Source: Anaerolineae bacterium
Lineage (GTDB): Bacteria; Chloroflexota; Anaerolineae; B4-G1; SLSP01
Reading direction: 5' to 3'
Assembly: GCA_003562365.1 (NCBI GenBank)
Contig: PWVB01000418.1
Span: 1 to 32,807, forward strand
DNA: 32,807 nucleotides
Under the pieces are notes generated by a model that was not told where the DNA came from, did no database searches, and was given only the letters and a program-made list of their open reading frames with translations. Both the position numbers and the translations under genes were made by a program. Positions 1 to 9,397 of the stretch are shown here, piece after piece; within the stretch, counting starts at the first letter, position 1, and every line of letters begins with the position of its first letter.

Positions 1-1
1 C

Positions 2-928
2 ATTCCCGCTGCAGTCTGGGATGCGCTCGTCTATGATGTGACCCACGACGACACCAGCTTTCTTTCGGTGGTTGAGAGCCAGCTGCCACAGTCGAATCAG
101 GGCTCGACAGAACCCAGCCCTGATTGGCAGGACATCCTGTCGTCTGTGCGTCGTCATATGGTGCCATGTTTGAGTGATGGCGCACTGCTGGTCCGAATTG
201 AGAATCTGCTGCATCAGGGGCGGGTGTTGGTCGCCAATGCTGCCAGACGAAAGGTACAGGCAGATGCTGAGCAGGCAGAATCGCGAATGTCCCGAGCAAG
301 TGCACTTGGCTCTGCCTTGGCGGGAACCGTTGATGTGACCGATATGTTGGGCCCCCTGCGTGACTCTCTGCCACAGTTCAATATAGATCAGGCGTATGTT
401 GTTCTTGGCGACCGCACCGCTTCTGCAGATGGTCCCGATCTGTCTCGTCTTGCCATGGTGGTAGCCAATGGAGAGGTTGCGTTGGCAGATGAAACGTTTG
501 CGTCGCATGAGTTGCTGCCATCAGCCATACTGCCCCGGGATCGACACTATGCAGCGTTTGTCCTGCCCTTATGGTTGCGTGACCGGTTCTTTGGTTGGTG
601 TGTGTTTCTAGACGGCCCAACCTCCGATCCAGTCTATCAGCGAATTGCCGAAGGGATCAGTGGCGTGCTGTTCCGGTCACAGCTGCTTCAGAGCGTTGAG
701 GTTGCTCGTCGTAAGGCAGAAACTTCGTTAGCGGAGATCCACGATACACGGTTGATCGCTGATCGCATCCAGCAGGCTCCGGATGAGGAGGCTGTATTGC
801 GAATTGCTTTGGAAGAACTGAGTAGAGTCCTTGGTGCTTCCACTGCTGCCGCGCGATTGGGCACTCGCGAACAGCTAACCAAGGTCGCTGGCGCAGGCAT
901 CACTCAGCAAACGGAAGCTGATGACTGA
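2..928 (+). CDS. LacI-type ligand-binding/GAF sensor protein, 3' part only
   Basis: The reading frame is open to the left edge, so this is the C-terminal part (about 308 aa) of a longer protein; GTG 38 is probably only an internal codon. The residues before GTG 38 align with the next gene: the Trp of PAAVWDAL matches the Trp of AEAFWHAV, and DWQDILSSVRR matches NWHAVISELRR. This is therefore the remainder of a tandem paralogue whose LacI-like sugar-binding-protein domain lies outside the window. What remains is a helical linker, one degenerate GAF-like domain (roughly residues 100-230), a coiled coil, and about 55 residues resembling only the first helix and strand of another GAF domain (RIQQAPDEEAVLRIALEEL). 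No kinase or DNA-binding part is present. It likely acts as a cytoplasmic sensory partner of the downstream kinase. The family call rests on paralogy and is fairly secure; the function is inferred. Confidence 0.8.
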   Translation: MPAAVWDALVYDVTHDDTSFLSVVESQLPQSNQGSTEPSPDWQDILSSVRRHMVPCLSDGALLVRIENLLHQGRVLVANAARRKVQADAEQAESRMSRASALGSALAGTVDVTDMLGPLRDSLPQFNIDQAYVVLGDRTASADGPDLSRLAMVVANGEVALADETFASHELLPSAILPRDRHYAAFVLPLWLRDRFFGWCVFLDGPTSDPVYQRIAEGISGVLFRSQLLQSVEVARRKAETSLAEIHDTRLIADRIQQAPDEEAVLRIALEELSRVLGASTAAARLGTREQLTKVAGAGITQQTEADD

Positions 929-1011
929 AGATATGGCAACGGTGGCGGGGACGTAAGGGTTTGGACAGGCGCGTGCGGTAGCGGCGTAAGCGCTGGGTAG
1001 TAGCTTGGGTT

Positions 1012-1017
1012 GGGAGG
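1012..1017 (+). promoter_or_regulatory. Ribosome binding site GGGAGG
   Basis: GGGAGG lies 7 nt before ATG 1025 and 4 nt before ATG 1022. It overlaps the in-frame TTG at 1010, so that TTG cannot be the start. The 7-nt spacing favours ATG 1025; ATG 1022 is the alternative. Confidence 0.6.
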
Positions 1018-1024
1018 CGCTATG

Positions 1025-4000
1025 ATGGTTAAGGAAGATCATCAGTATCAAGCTTTTGACACGCTTGGGCAAGACTTGGGCTCGCGGTCTGCTGAGGTGG
1101 CGCCACGCCCGGCTGTCGGCATGCTGGTGAACTCGTTAGGCGATCCGTACACCGACGCACTCGTAGGCGGAGTCGTCGATTGTGCAGCTTCTGACGGTTT
1201 TGACCTACTGATCTACGTCTTGGACGGTATAGACGATCCCCACTCGGAAATGGGAAGCTTTGGGATAGTGCATCCTGAGCGACACGACGGTTTGATCCTA
1301 ACCGGATCCGTCGCCTATTACGGAAAACGCTCGGAGACGACATTACGTGTCTTTCTTGAGCGAATCGGGCCACTCCCTGTCGTTGGCATCTCGCTGTGGC
1401 TGCCGGGGATACCAGCAGTGAACCCGGACAGCTATGGCGGTATGCGAAAGGTAGTCGAGCATCTCCTTGACGTCCATCATCACCGGCGGTTGGGCTTCAT
1501 CGAAGGTCCTGCTGGCTCGCCCGAAGCTGAGGAGCGACAGCGTGCTTTCCACGATGCTCTCGAGGGTCGAGGGGTCATGCCCGATCCTGCGCTGATGGTC
1601 GCCGGCGACTTCACGTTGGAGGGTGGAAGGTCGGCCATGCGCACCCTGCTGGCGCGGGGCGAGGCGCTAGAGGCAGTGGTGTGTGCCAATGACGAGACTG
1701 CAATTGGCGTCTCGGAAGTCCTGCATTCTCGCGGCCTGCGAATCCCGGATGATGTGGCCCTGGTGGGGTTTGACGATATTGATGCTTCTTTCCGTATGCC
1801 CGCATCACTGACCACGGTGCGCCAGCCGATCCGTGAGATCGGGCATCAGGCTGCTGCGGAGCTGTATGCGCTAATCCAGGGTGGTGAGACCCCGGGGTCG
1901 ATTGTCGTCCCGACGCATCCGGTGTTGCGTCGATCTTGTGGCTGTCTGCCAGCGTATGTGAACCAGATCTCGCTGCACAAAGCCCCGTCAGTGGAGCCAG
2001 TGAGCTTTGCCAAGGAGAGGTCGCGAATCGTGGCGGCGTTACAGGAGGCTGGAGGCTCTGGCGTAGATTGGGGTGAGTTGGCAGAAGCCTTTTGGCACGC
2101 TGTTCACAACGCTGAGTCCAGTCAATGCCTCGATATCCTGCTACAGCTAATGCAGGATAGGCCGCCTTCGTCTGATTTGCTTCCTCCGACTGGCTTCGAC
2201 AACTGGCACGCAGTCATCTCGGAGCTGCGGCGGTCCACGCTTCCACTTCTCAGCGATCGAGATATACAAGTGCGGGCCGAGGATCTGTTCCAGCAAGCGA
2301 GAGCTTTGGTTAGCGAGGTCCAGCTACATGCACAAACTTACCGGCGCCGTTCACGCCAGCAACAAGAGGCGACGTTGCAGGCGTTTTCCGATCGGCTTGC
2401 TAATGTGGTGCAGTTGTCCGTGGGAGCACCTCTCATCTCCGAGATTCTCTCCAAACTGCGGCTGCGGCGCTGCCATTTGGCGCTCTTTGAGGACGCCGGA
2501 ACAGGGGCGAGATGGCGAGACGCGATGTACCTGCCGTTCTCGTATGTCGACGGTGCTGTCCGGCTAAGCGTGGAGCAAGCCCCTCATAGTGTGAGAGAGA
2601 TGCTGGTTTCGGAGCTATGGGACCAAGCTGCGGCTGCCCGCCCCGCTGGCGGTCTGCGTATGGCGCTACTGCCGCTCTACGTGGGGGACGAGTCCTTGGG
2701 CGTGGGGCTTTTCGAAGGTCCCGCCGCCGCCGTTGCCTTCTATTCACGTCTGAGACACGTTCTAAGTGGTCTTGTGCATCGAATGCGGCTATCTGAGTCA
2801 CAAAGGGCGGCACGGAAAGAGGCCGAGTCAGCGAGAGTCGAGGCAGACTTGGCCCTTCGCGATGCGCTGGCGGCTCAACGGCGGTATGCAGAGAGCGCCT
2901 GGCAGGCTGTGGTGGGAGGAAGTACCTCTGATTTCGTTCGGGGATATGTCTGGACCCCAGATGGCGCGAGCTCAGATGATGACGCTTGGCTACCGGTGAT
3001 GTCGCGCGTCGCCCAAAGTGGCGATACGATATTGGAGGACGATCGAGACAATGGGCAGATGCTGGGTGTGCCCCTGACCCTTTTTGGTGAGGAGATCATC
3101 GGATCTCTAGGGTTCAGCCGTAGCAAGGTCGATGCTGAGGATCAGCCGGGTGGCTGGACGCCAGAGCAGATTCGCCTTGTGGAGAACGTTGCCCGTCACG
3201 TTGCTCAGGCCCTCGAGACCCATCGATTGGTCTCTGATGCTAGACGTCGCGCAGCTCGGTTAGCAGCAGCAGCCGAGGTCTCCAGTGCGGCAACCTCCAT
3301 CACCGACCTTGATGAACTGCTGTCCGGGGCGGTGAGGTTGATCCAGGCGCGCTTTGATCTCGCGTATGCTGGGCTGTTCCTGGTGGATGACGCGCGGCGG
3401 TGGGCTGTGTTGGTGGCCGGCACGGGTGAAGCGGGGCAGATAATGCTTGCTCGGGAACACAAGCTAGAGGTGGGAGGGCAGTCGATGATCGGGACGTGCA
3501 TAGCAACGGGCGAGGCGCGGATCGCGGCTGATACTGCGCTTGAGACAGTGTGGCAGCCGAATCCCCTGTTACCGGAGACCCGTTCGGAACTGGCGCTCCC
3601 GCTGATCAGCCGAGCCAAGGTAATCGGAGCTATGACGATTCAGGATAGGCGGTCCGGAGCCTTCAGCGAGGAGGACGTCACGGCATTGCAGACGATGGCG
3701 GACCAGCTGGCTAATGCGATAGAGAACGCCAGGCTGATAGCGCAGATGGCCCGGAGCCTTCGGGAGCTGGAGGTGGCGACGGGGCGCTTCACAGGGCAAG
3801 CGTGGCGCGAATTCATTGTCGGGCAGGATCGTCGACTCGGTTTCCGCCACCGGCTGGTGGATACTGTGCCGGCGGAGGATCCCCATCCAGAGGCGGCGGC
3901 AGCGATAGCGCGCAGTGAGGCAGTGGTGGCACAGCTTTTGTCGGGGGCGGATGCCTCTGCCGAGCCAGGGGATCCTGCCGCTGGTTCAGTGGAAGGTGGG

Positions 4001-4438
4001 AGCAGGCCCAAAGCAGAGCGTGTGGGTGAAGCCCGCGCCGGATTGGGGGTGCCGATCCGGCTGCGCAACCAGGTATTGGGTGCGCTGAATCTGCGTTTTG
4101 AAGAGGATTACGTCGCTCCAGAGACGGTTCAGATGGTAGAGCAGATCGCTGACCGTCTGGCGATTGCATTGGAGAGCGCCAGGTTGCTAGAGACTTCACG
4201 CTGGACAGCTGAGCGAGAGCGGATGGCGCGGGAGATCACCGATCGGCTGCGGGGAACACTGGATTGGGATGAGCTCATGCAGACGGCAGTTAGCGAGATC
4301 GGTGAAGCAGTGGATGCCTCGCGGGTCTTTGTGCAGTGGACGCCGTTGGCAGACGACACACGGTCATCCGACGATGATATACCGACGGAAGGCAATGTGC
4401 TATCACGAGGCGGCGGCGTTGAGGGGGAGGATCTATGA
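1025..4438 (+). CDS. LacI-type ligand-binding domain fused to multiple GAF domains, no DNA-binding or kinase domain
   Basis: A protein of about 1137 aa. Residues about 28-306 form a type-1 periplasmic-binding fold of the LacI/PurR kind: PAVGMLVNSLGDPYTDALV at the start, CANDETAIGVSEVL, then VALVGFDDIDASFRMPASLT and RQPIREIG. There is no N-terminal helix-turn-helix and no signal peptide, so the domain should sense a ligand in the cytoplasm without binding DNA. A helical linker follows (307-440). Then come a degenerate GAF (about 445-592), a GAF-like domain (612-740), a clear GAF (742-903; FDLAYAGLFLVDD, PETRSELALPLISRAKVIGA), a further GAF (927-1055) introduced by QAWREF, and a C-terminal half GAF (1058-1137). 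It is a full-length paralogue of the gene before it. Its stop overlaps the next start as ATGA, indicating translational coupling to the membrane receptor. The ligand is unknown, possibly a sugar or nucleobase as for LacI relatives. Confidence 0.85.
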   Translation: MVKEDHQYQAFDTLGQDLGSRSAEVAPRPAVGMLVNSLGDPYTDALVGGVVDCAASDGFDLLIYVLDGIDDPHSEMGSFGIVHPERHDGLILTGSVAYYGKRSETTLRVFLERIGPLPVVGISLWLPGIPAVNPDSYGGMRKVVEHLLDVHHHRRLGFIEGPAGSPEAEERQRAFHDALEGRGVMPDPALMVAGDFTLEGGRSAMRTLLARGEALEAVVCANDETAIGVSEVLHSRGLRIPDDVALVGFDDIDASFRMPASLTTVRQPIREIGHQAAAELYALIQGGETPGSIVVPTHPVLRRSCGCLPAYVNQISLHKAPSVEPVSFAKERSRIVAALQEAGGSGVDWGELAEAFWHAVHNAESSQCLDILLQLMQDRPPSSDLLPPTGFDNWHAVISELRRSTLPLLSDRDIQVRAEDLFQQARALVSEVQLHAQTYRRRSRQQQEATLQAFSDRLANVVQLSVGAPLISEILSKLRLRRCHLALFEDAGTGARWRDAMYLPFSYVDGAVRLSVEQAPHSVREMLVSELWDQAAAARPAGGLRMALLPLYVGDESLGVGLFEGPAAAVAFYSRLRHVLSGLVHRMRLSESQRAARKEAESARVEADLALRDALAAQRRYAESAWQAVVGGSTSDFVRGYVWTPDGASSDDDAWLPVMSRVAQSGDTILEDDRDNGQMLGVPLTLFGEEIIGSLGFSRSKVDAEDQPGGWTPEQIRLVENVARHVAQALETHRLVSDARRRAARLAAAAEVSSAATSITDLDELLSGAVRLIQARFDLAYAGLFLVDDARRWAVLVAGTGEAGQIMLAREHKLEVGGQSMIGTCIATGEARIAADTALETVWQPNPLLPETRSELALPLISRAKVIGAMTIQDRRSGAFSEEDVTALQTMADQLANAIENARLIAQMARSLRELEVATGRFTGQAWREFIVGQDRRLGFRHRLVDTVPAEDPHPEAAAAIARSEAVVAQLLSGADASAEPGDPAAGSVEGGSRPKAERVGEARAGLGVPIRLRNQVLGALNLRFEEDYVAPETVQMVEQIADRLAIALESARLLETSRWTAERERMAREITDRLRGTLDWDELMQTAVSEIGEAVDASRVFVQWTPLADDTRSSDDDIPTEGNVLSRGGGVEGEDL

Positions 4439-7400
4439 GCGATCGGATGGCGCAACCAGGTCCGGGTGATCCGAGCCGACCCGGTGGTCGACGGACAAGA
4501 AACCGGTCCAGTGAGATGTGGAGTGTGAATCTGGGATGGCTGACAAAAGTTGTACCGTTCTTCTGGGGCCTTATGGGCGCAGGGGTCGCACTGGCGTACG
4601 CGATCACGGAGATCTGGCAGCATCTGGCGGTGGCAGGGATAGGCTTTCTCGGCCTGCTGATCAGTGGCGCCGGCTGGCTGGCTTTGCGGCGAGACCGTGA
4701 AGAGACTGCAGCGATGTTGATGCTCGTCGGAGCGTTTCTGGTGGCGCCCCTGGTTTCACTTTTCTGGGCAGGAATAGTGCCAGCGCTGGCACTGATGGCA
4801 ATGAGCCTGGCCGCGATGGTGGTGGCGCTGCTCGTGTTCTCGCCTGCGCGTTGGTGGTTGTGGGCGCTGAGTCTGCTAATAGGGCTCGGTATCTGGGCAT
4901 TGGAGCCGGTGCAGCTTCCGTGGGCTCGCTACGATATCAGGACGGCACCGGTGGCCGCATGGAGCATCCAGCTGCTGACGATTGCCTTGGTTGCTTTGGT
5001 TGTCTGGCAGCTAGTCCGGGCCTATCAGCGCATCACAGAGATACGGGCGCGGCTGACGAGTACCCTTATCTCGTTGGTGCTGGTCGTGACGCTGGTGATT
5101 AGCGGGACATCGATCTTGGTAGGTATTCAGACAGCTCGAGGGCAGGTCTATGATCAGCTTGAAACGAGCGTGGTGCTAAAGAGGCAGGCTATCGACGACT
5201 GGGTCGATCAGCTCAGATTTGCACTGGATTCGCTGGTGGTTGAGGAGTATGAGGTGCAGCGAGCTCAGGCACTCTTGCTGGAGACGTTCACGCTAGAATA
5301 CCGATTGACAGCAGGCCACGAGCTGCGTGTGCGCTTCAACAGCGTGATCCGGCGGACGGGATGGTTCACCGAGATCTTCCTGATCAACACTGAGGGCATA
5401 GCAGTGCTGTCGACCGAGCGGGCCTTGGAGGGCCGGTCCTTAGCCGACATGCGGTACTTCACGGAGGGTTTGTTGGACGCGTATGTGGCGCCACCCTACT
5501 ACGATCCTGCCCTTGGGGAGTTGTCAATCGTCTTCGCTCGTCCACTGACGTTGGGTGCTTTCACCTACGGTGTTATCGCGGCACGGACAGATCTGTCGCA
5601 GCTCAATGCGATCACTGCGGCGGGGAAAATGGGAGAGACCGGCGCAAGCTATGTGGTCGGGCCCGGGCACGAGCTGCTGACGGGGCTGGGAGAGTCTTCG
5701 GGGACTACAGAGCGAGGCGAACCCGGACAACTGGCGGCAGCATTTGAGTCTCTGCCGGTGACGGCCAGCGGACACCCCGTCGTGCGCAGTGATGCAATTG
5801 AGACAGTTATGGCTGGGGACGAGGCTATGCAGCGTGGTTCTTATGTTAACCACCTGAATGTCCCAGTGCTGGGCGTAGCCATGGGCTTGCCAGAGTTGTC
5901 CTCGGCCCTCGTGGCCGAATTCTCCCAGACGGAGATGCTGCGCGGGGCCCGGACGGCTTCTTTGGTCAATGCTGCAGTAGCCTTAGTGGCCATGCTGAGT
6001 GCAGCAGCCGTGGCTATTGTATTTGCACGGGGCATTTCGGAACCTATTTCGGCATTGGCGACCACGGCAACGCGGATTGCGGGCGGTGAGCTGAGCCTGG
6101 AGGCACAGATTGAGCGCGATGATGAAGTTGGCCTTCTAGCGCTGGCGTTTAACGCAATGACGACACAGCTGCGTGACCTAATTGGCGGTTTGGAGGCACG
6201 GGTGGCGGAGCGCACTCGAGGGCTACAGGCGGTGACGGAGGTGTCTCGCGCGACGACATCGGTGTTGGATCCGGATGAACTACTGCCTCAGGTGGTGGAG
6301 ATGGTACGTCAGCGGTTCAACCTCTATTACGCCGGACTGTTTCTCCTGGACGAAGCACAAGGGTACGCTGTGCTGCGCGCTGGTACAGGTGATGCTGGAG
6401 CAGCGATGTTGGCTCAGGGTTGGCGATTGCCTCTGGATGGTAATTCGATGATCGGTCAGTGCGTGACATCAGAAAAAGCCATCATCAAACAGCAGGCCGG
6501 CGACAGTGTGGTGCGGTTTGACAACCCTTTCCTTCCGGAGACACAATCAGAGTTGGCATTACCGCTACGCTATGGCACCCGGATGATTGGGGCGATGACG
6601 ATCCAGAGTGACAGGGCTTCGGCTTTCGATGAGACCGGTATAGCGGTACTGCAAAACCTAGCTGATCAGGTGGCGGTAGCAGTTCAAAATGCGGCACTGT
6701 TCGCCGAGACGCAGACCGAACTGAAGCGGGCGCGGCGACTTCAACAGCGGTACCAGCGTCAGGCGTGGACGAGTTACCTGCAGGTACACACCACGACGGG
6801 CTACGAACAGCAGGGTAAGGACGTGCTACCATTGGGGGAGACGCTGCTACCGGAGGTGCGCAAGGCGCTGGCCTCAGGGGGCTCATTAGTGGAGAAAGGC
6901 CAGCTGCGAGTTCCGATTCGCCAGGCAGGCAAGGTGGTGGGAATACTGGGGCTGGAGCGAGATGCCAGTTGGACCGCGGCGGAGGCGGCGCTCGTTGAGG
7001 GTCTGGCCGAGCAGCTAGGGGTTGCAGCGGAGAATCAGCGTCTGCTGGAGGAAAGCCAGCGACGGGAGGCTGCCGAGCGGTTGATGCGCCAGGTCACCTC
7101 GCGCATGCGGCAGTCGCTGGAGCAGGAGGCTGTGCTGCAGGTCGCGGCTGAAGAGATTCGGCTGGCATTTGGGTGCGATCGGGTTGTGGTGCGGGCACTC
7201 GTAGAAGGACAGCCCGGAGCCGGGTTTTTGAGCGACAAGCGCGGTATCAAGGCAGCGAGCGATCTCTGGGATCCTGAGATGGCGAAGGCGTGTGAGACTG
7301 GTGAGATCGTGATAAGCGGTAACGGCACCTTGGCGGTTCCGGTTCAGTCCGCAAGCGGAGATGCTATCGCCGTCGTCAGTGTACAGTTGCTGTCTGATCA

Positions 7401-9336
7401 GGCGGGATGGGTATCAGAACGGGTGGCGCTGATGGCACAGCTATCCATGCAGCTCTCGCAAGCGCTAGAGCGTGCACGGTTGTATCAGGAGATGCAGCGT
7501 CGCGCCGATGAGTTCTCGCAGCTCTACGAGGCGGGAATCGACCTGATCACGATCCTAGATGCCGAAACGCTTCTGGAGCGAGCTGCCGAGTGGACGCGGC
7601 GGGTGTTAGGCGCTGAGCGGGCCGTTGTCTATCTTCGTGATCCTCAGTCGGGACAAAAGCTGCAGGGTCAGAGCGCCAGTGAGCCGCGGTACCGGCTGGA
7701 AGCTGGGTGGGATGCCCCTAGCGTCAGAGACTTGATCGAAAGGATAATGCAGACCCAGCACACGCTTCTGATCGCTGACTGCCGGGAGACGGATATGCCT
7801 GGTGCGGCGGCGTTGGTGCGCGCAGGTTTGCTCTCCCAGATGGCGACGCCGCTGAAGGTAGGGGTTGAGGTTCTGGGGGTGCTAGCGGTAAACAACGCGT
7901 CGGCACGGATGCATGGAGAGCAGGAGAAGACGCTGCTGACCTTCTTGGCGGCGCAGGTCTCTTCGGCACTGCAGAACTCGCTTCAGTTCGAGAAGACCGA
8001 GCGGGCATTGGCAGTGGTGGGGCGGCAGGCACAGTATCAAACGGCGATCTCGCAAGCTGTCGCACTGCTGAACGAGCAGGGGACTTCAATTACGGGAAAG
8101 GTATTAGGACTGCTGGGCAGCGCAGCTGGTGTGGCTTGCGTGGGTTATTATGAACCCTTGAGCTCCGATGCCGCATTGATGGGGGATGTTTTATCCGGTG
8201 ATGATCCGGTTGAGGTAGTCTGGCAGTTAGCCGAGAGCAGGAGTGAAGACAACGTAAGCAGGCAGTCGGCACTCACTTATGCGGGACCGCGCCGGATTGC
8301 GGTGAATCAGATGGAGGATTGGGCTGGCGCGCTGTCTGAGACGGGCTTTGCGGTGGGGCGAAGCGAAGATCTGAGGCGAGAAGAGAGCACCGTGGCTCTT
8401 GCGGAAAGCGGTTCAGGTTTTATGCTGGGGCTGGCGGTCCCTGGGCCGGCGCCTTTGCCGGGGCTCATTGCCTTCTTCTGTGAAGAGGAAACGCTGTGGG
8501 ATGAGCAGGAGATCGTAGCGCTGCAGACGGCTGCGGCGGCGCTATCCAATGTGCTGGCACGTGAGCGACTATTCGAACAGGTGCAGCAGACGTTGAGTGA
8601 GACCGAGGCTCTCTACCGTGGCGCCGCTGCATTGAGTGAGGCCAGCAGCTATCAGGCAATTCTTGAGGTGCTACTGGAGTATACGGTCTTGGGCGACGGT
8701 GCTGGTACAGCTACGCTGCAGCTCTTTGACAAAATCGGGAACGACAGCCAGCTTCCGGACTATGCGGAGGTGGTTGCTGCGCGATGGGCGGATCTGGCGC
8801 TGGGTGGGCCTGAAGGGCTGGATCACCTGCGTCGTCGGTTCGAGTTGCGGCGATTTCCCGCCGCATTGCGGCTGATGCAAGACGGTGCCCCGATGTTTGT
8901 GGAGGATCTGAACCAAGCGGCCCGCACAAACGATGGCCGTCTGGATAGGCGCGCTCGGGCGTTGTTTGGGCGGGTGCAAGGCGCGCATAGTCTGATTCTC
9001 GTACCGTTGATCGTAGGCGGCCATCGGATCGGCCTGCTGCACGCCGACTACGCAGATCAGCGCACCTTCTCTGACACTGAGCGACGACGGTTGGTCAGTT
9101 TGGCACAACAGGCTTCGATTGCAGCGCTCAATATCCGCCAGTTACAGGCCACGCAGGCACGGGCGCAGCGTGAGCAACTCATCCGCCAGATTACCGGACG
9201 CATCCAAGAAGCGGGTGACGTTGAGGGGGTGCTGCAGACAGCGGTGCAGGAGTTGGGTCGCGCTTTCGGCACCCAGCGGAATCGGATCCTGTTCAGGTCC
9301 TCCGCGGCAGTAGGGGAAGGGCAGGCAGAGGAATGA
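4435..9336 (+). CDS. Membrane receptor: multi-TM, Cache-like sensor, HAMP and six GAF domains, no kinase
   Basis: A 1633-aa protein starting at ATG 4435 inside the previous stop (ATGA), with GGGGGAGG just upstream. Residues about 38-200 hold roughly six hydrophobic helices. A seventh (209-231) and an eighth (508-531) flank an extracytoplasmic double-Cache-like region (232-505; VYDQLETSVVLKRQAIDDW, FLINTEGIAVLST, and the SLADMRYF segment). HAMP is at about 530-585 (ISEPISALATTATRIAGGEL). Six GAF domains follow at about 598-757, 780-873, 880-1020, 1024-1187, 1190-1382 and 1387-1570. GAF1 is very close to the clear GAF of the preceding protein (PETQSELALPL, IGAMTIQ). The last 55 residues are a half GAF (ITGRIQEAGDVEGVLQTAV). 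There is no histidine kinase, cyclase, phosphatase or methyl-accepting module, so the signal probably passes to the neighbouring kinase by protein contact. Domain order is secure; the signalling partner is inferred. Confidence 0.85.
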   Translation: MSDRMAQPGPGDPSRPGGRRTRNRSSEMWSVNLGWLTKVVPFFWGLMGAGVALAYAITEIWQHLAVAGIGFLGLLISGAGWLALRRDREETAAMLMLVGAFLVAPLVSLFWAGIVPALALMAMSLAAMVVALLVFSPARWWLWALSLLIGLGIWALEPVQLPWARYDIRTAPVAAWSIQLLTIALVALVVWQLVRAYQRITEIRARLTSTLISLVLVVTLVISGTSILVGIQTARGQVYDQLETSVVLKRQAIDDWVDQLRFALDSLVVEEYEVQRAQALLLETFTLEYRLTAGHELRVRFNSVIRRTGWFTEIFLINTEGIAVLSTERALEGRSLADMRYFTEGLLDAYVAPPYYDPALGELSIVFARPLTLGAFTYGVIAARTDLSQLNAITAAGKMGETGASYVVGPGHELLTGLGESSGTTERGEPGQLAAAFESLPVTASGHPVVRSDAIETVMAGDEAMQRGSYVNHLNVPVLGVAMGLPELSSALVAEFSQTEMLRGARTASLVNAAVALVAMLSAAAVAIVFARGISEPISALATTATRIAGGELSLEAQIERDDEVGLLALAFNAMTTQLRDLIGGLEARVAERTRGLQAVTEVSRATTSVLDPDELLPQVVEMVRQRFNLYYAGLFLLDEAQGYAVLRAGTGDAGAAMLAQGWRLPLDGNSMIGQCVTSEKAIIKQQAGDSVVRFDNPFLPETQSELALPLRYGTRMIGAMTIQSDRASAFDETGIAVLQNLADQVAVAVQNAALFAETQTELKRARRLQQRYQRQAWTSYLQVHTTTGYEQQGKDVLPLGETLLPEVRKALASGGSLVEKGQLRVPIRQAGKVVGILGLERDASWTAAEAALVEGLAEQLGVAAENQRLLEESQRREAAERLMRQVTSRMRQSLEQEAVLQVAAEEIRLAFGCDRVVVRALVEGQPGAGFLSDKRGIKAASDLWDPEMAKACETGEIVISGNGTLAVPVQSASGDAIAVVSVQLLSDQAGWVSERVALMAQLSMQLSQALERARLYQEMQRRADEFSQLYEAGIDLITILDAETLLERAAEWTRRVLGAERAVVYLRDPQSGQKLQGQSASEPRYRLEAGWDAPSVRDLIERIMQTQHTLLIADCRETDMPGAAALVRAGLLSQMATPLKVGVEVLGVLAVNNASARMHGEQEKTLLTFLAAQVSSALQNSLQFEKTERALAVVGRQAQYQTAISQAVALLNEQGTSITGKVLGLLGSAAGVACVGYYEPLSSDAALMGDVLSGDDPVEVVWQLAESRSEDNVSRQSALTYAGPRRIAVNQMEDWAGALSETGFAVGRSEDLRREESTVALAESGSGFMLGLAVPGPAPLPGLIAFFCEEETLWDEQEIVALQTAAAALSNVLARERLFEQVQQTLSETEALYRGAAALSEASSYQAILEVLLEYTVLGDGAGTATLQLFDKIGNDSQLPDYAEVVAARWADLALGGPEGLDHLRRRFELRRFPAALRLMQDGAPMFVEDLNQAARTNDGRLDRRARALFGRVQGAHSLILVPLIVGGHRIGLLHADYADQRTFSDTERRRLVSLAQQASIAALNIRQLQATQARAQREQLIRQITGRIQEAGDVEGVLQTAVQELGRAFGTQRNRILFRSSAAVGEGQAEE

Positions 9337-9380
9337 TGGCTGCGCTAGGCCGGGACCGCGGATCGCTGCAGGGTGATTGC

Positions 9381-9389
9381 AGGAAGGGG
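9381..9389 (+). promoter_or_regulatory. Ribosome binding site AGGAAGGGG
   Basis: This purine-rich site lies 8 nt before ATG 9398 and fixes that start. The longer frame beginning at TTG 9377 would put the Shine-Dalgarno site inside the coding region. The second ATG, 9401, is 11 nt away. Confidence 0.55.
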
Positions 9390-9397
9390 CAACGACG

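Noticed and set aside
1010-1024. TTG 1010 as start of the LacI-GAF gene
   Set aside because: The GGGAGG ribosome site overlaps this codon, so initiation must be at ATG 1022 or 1025.
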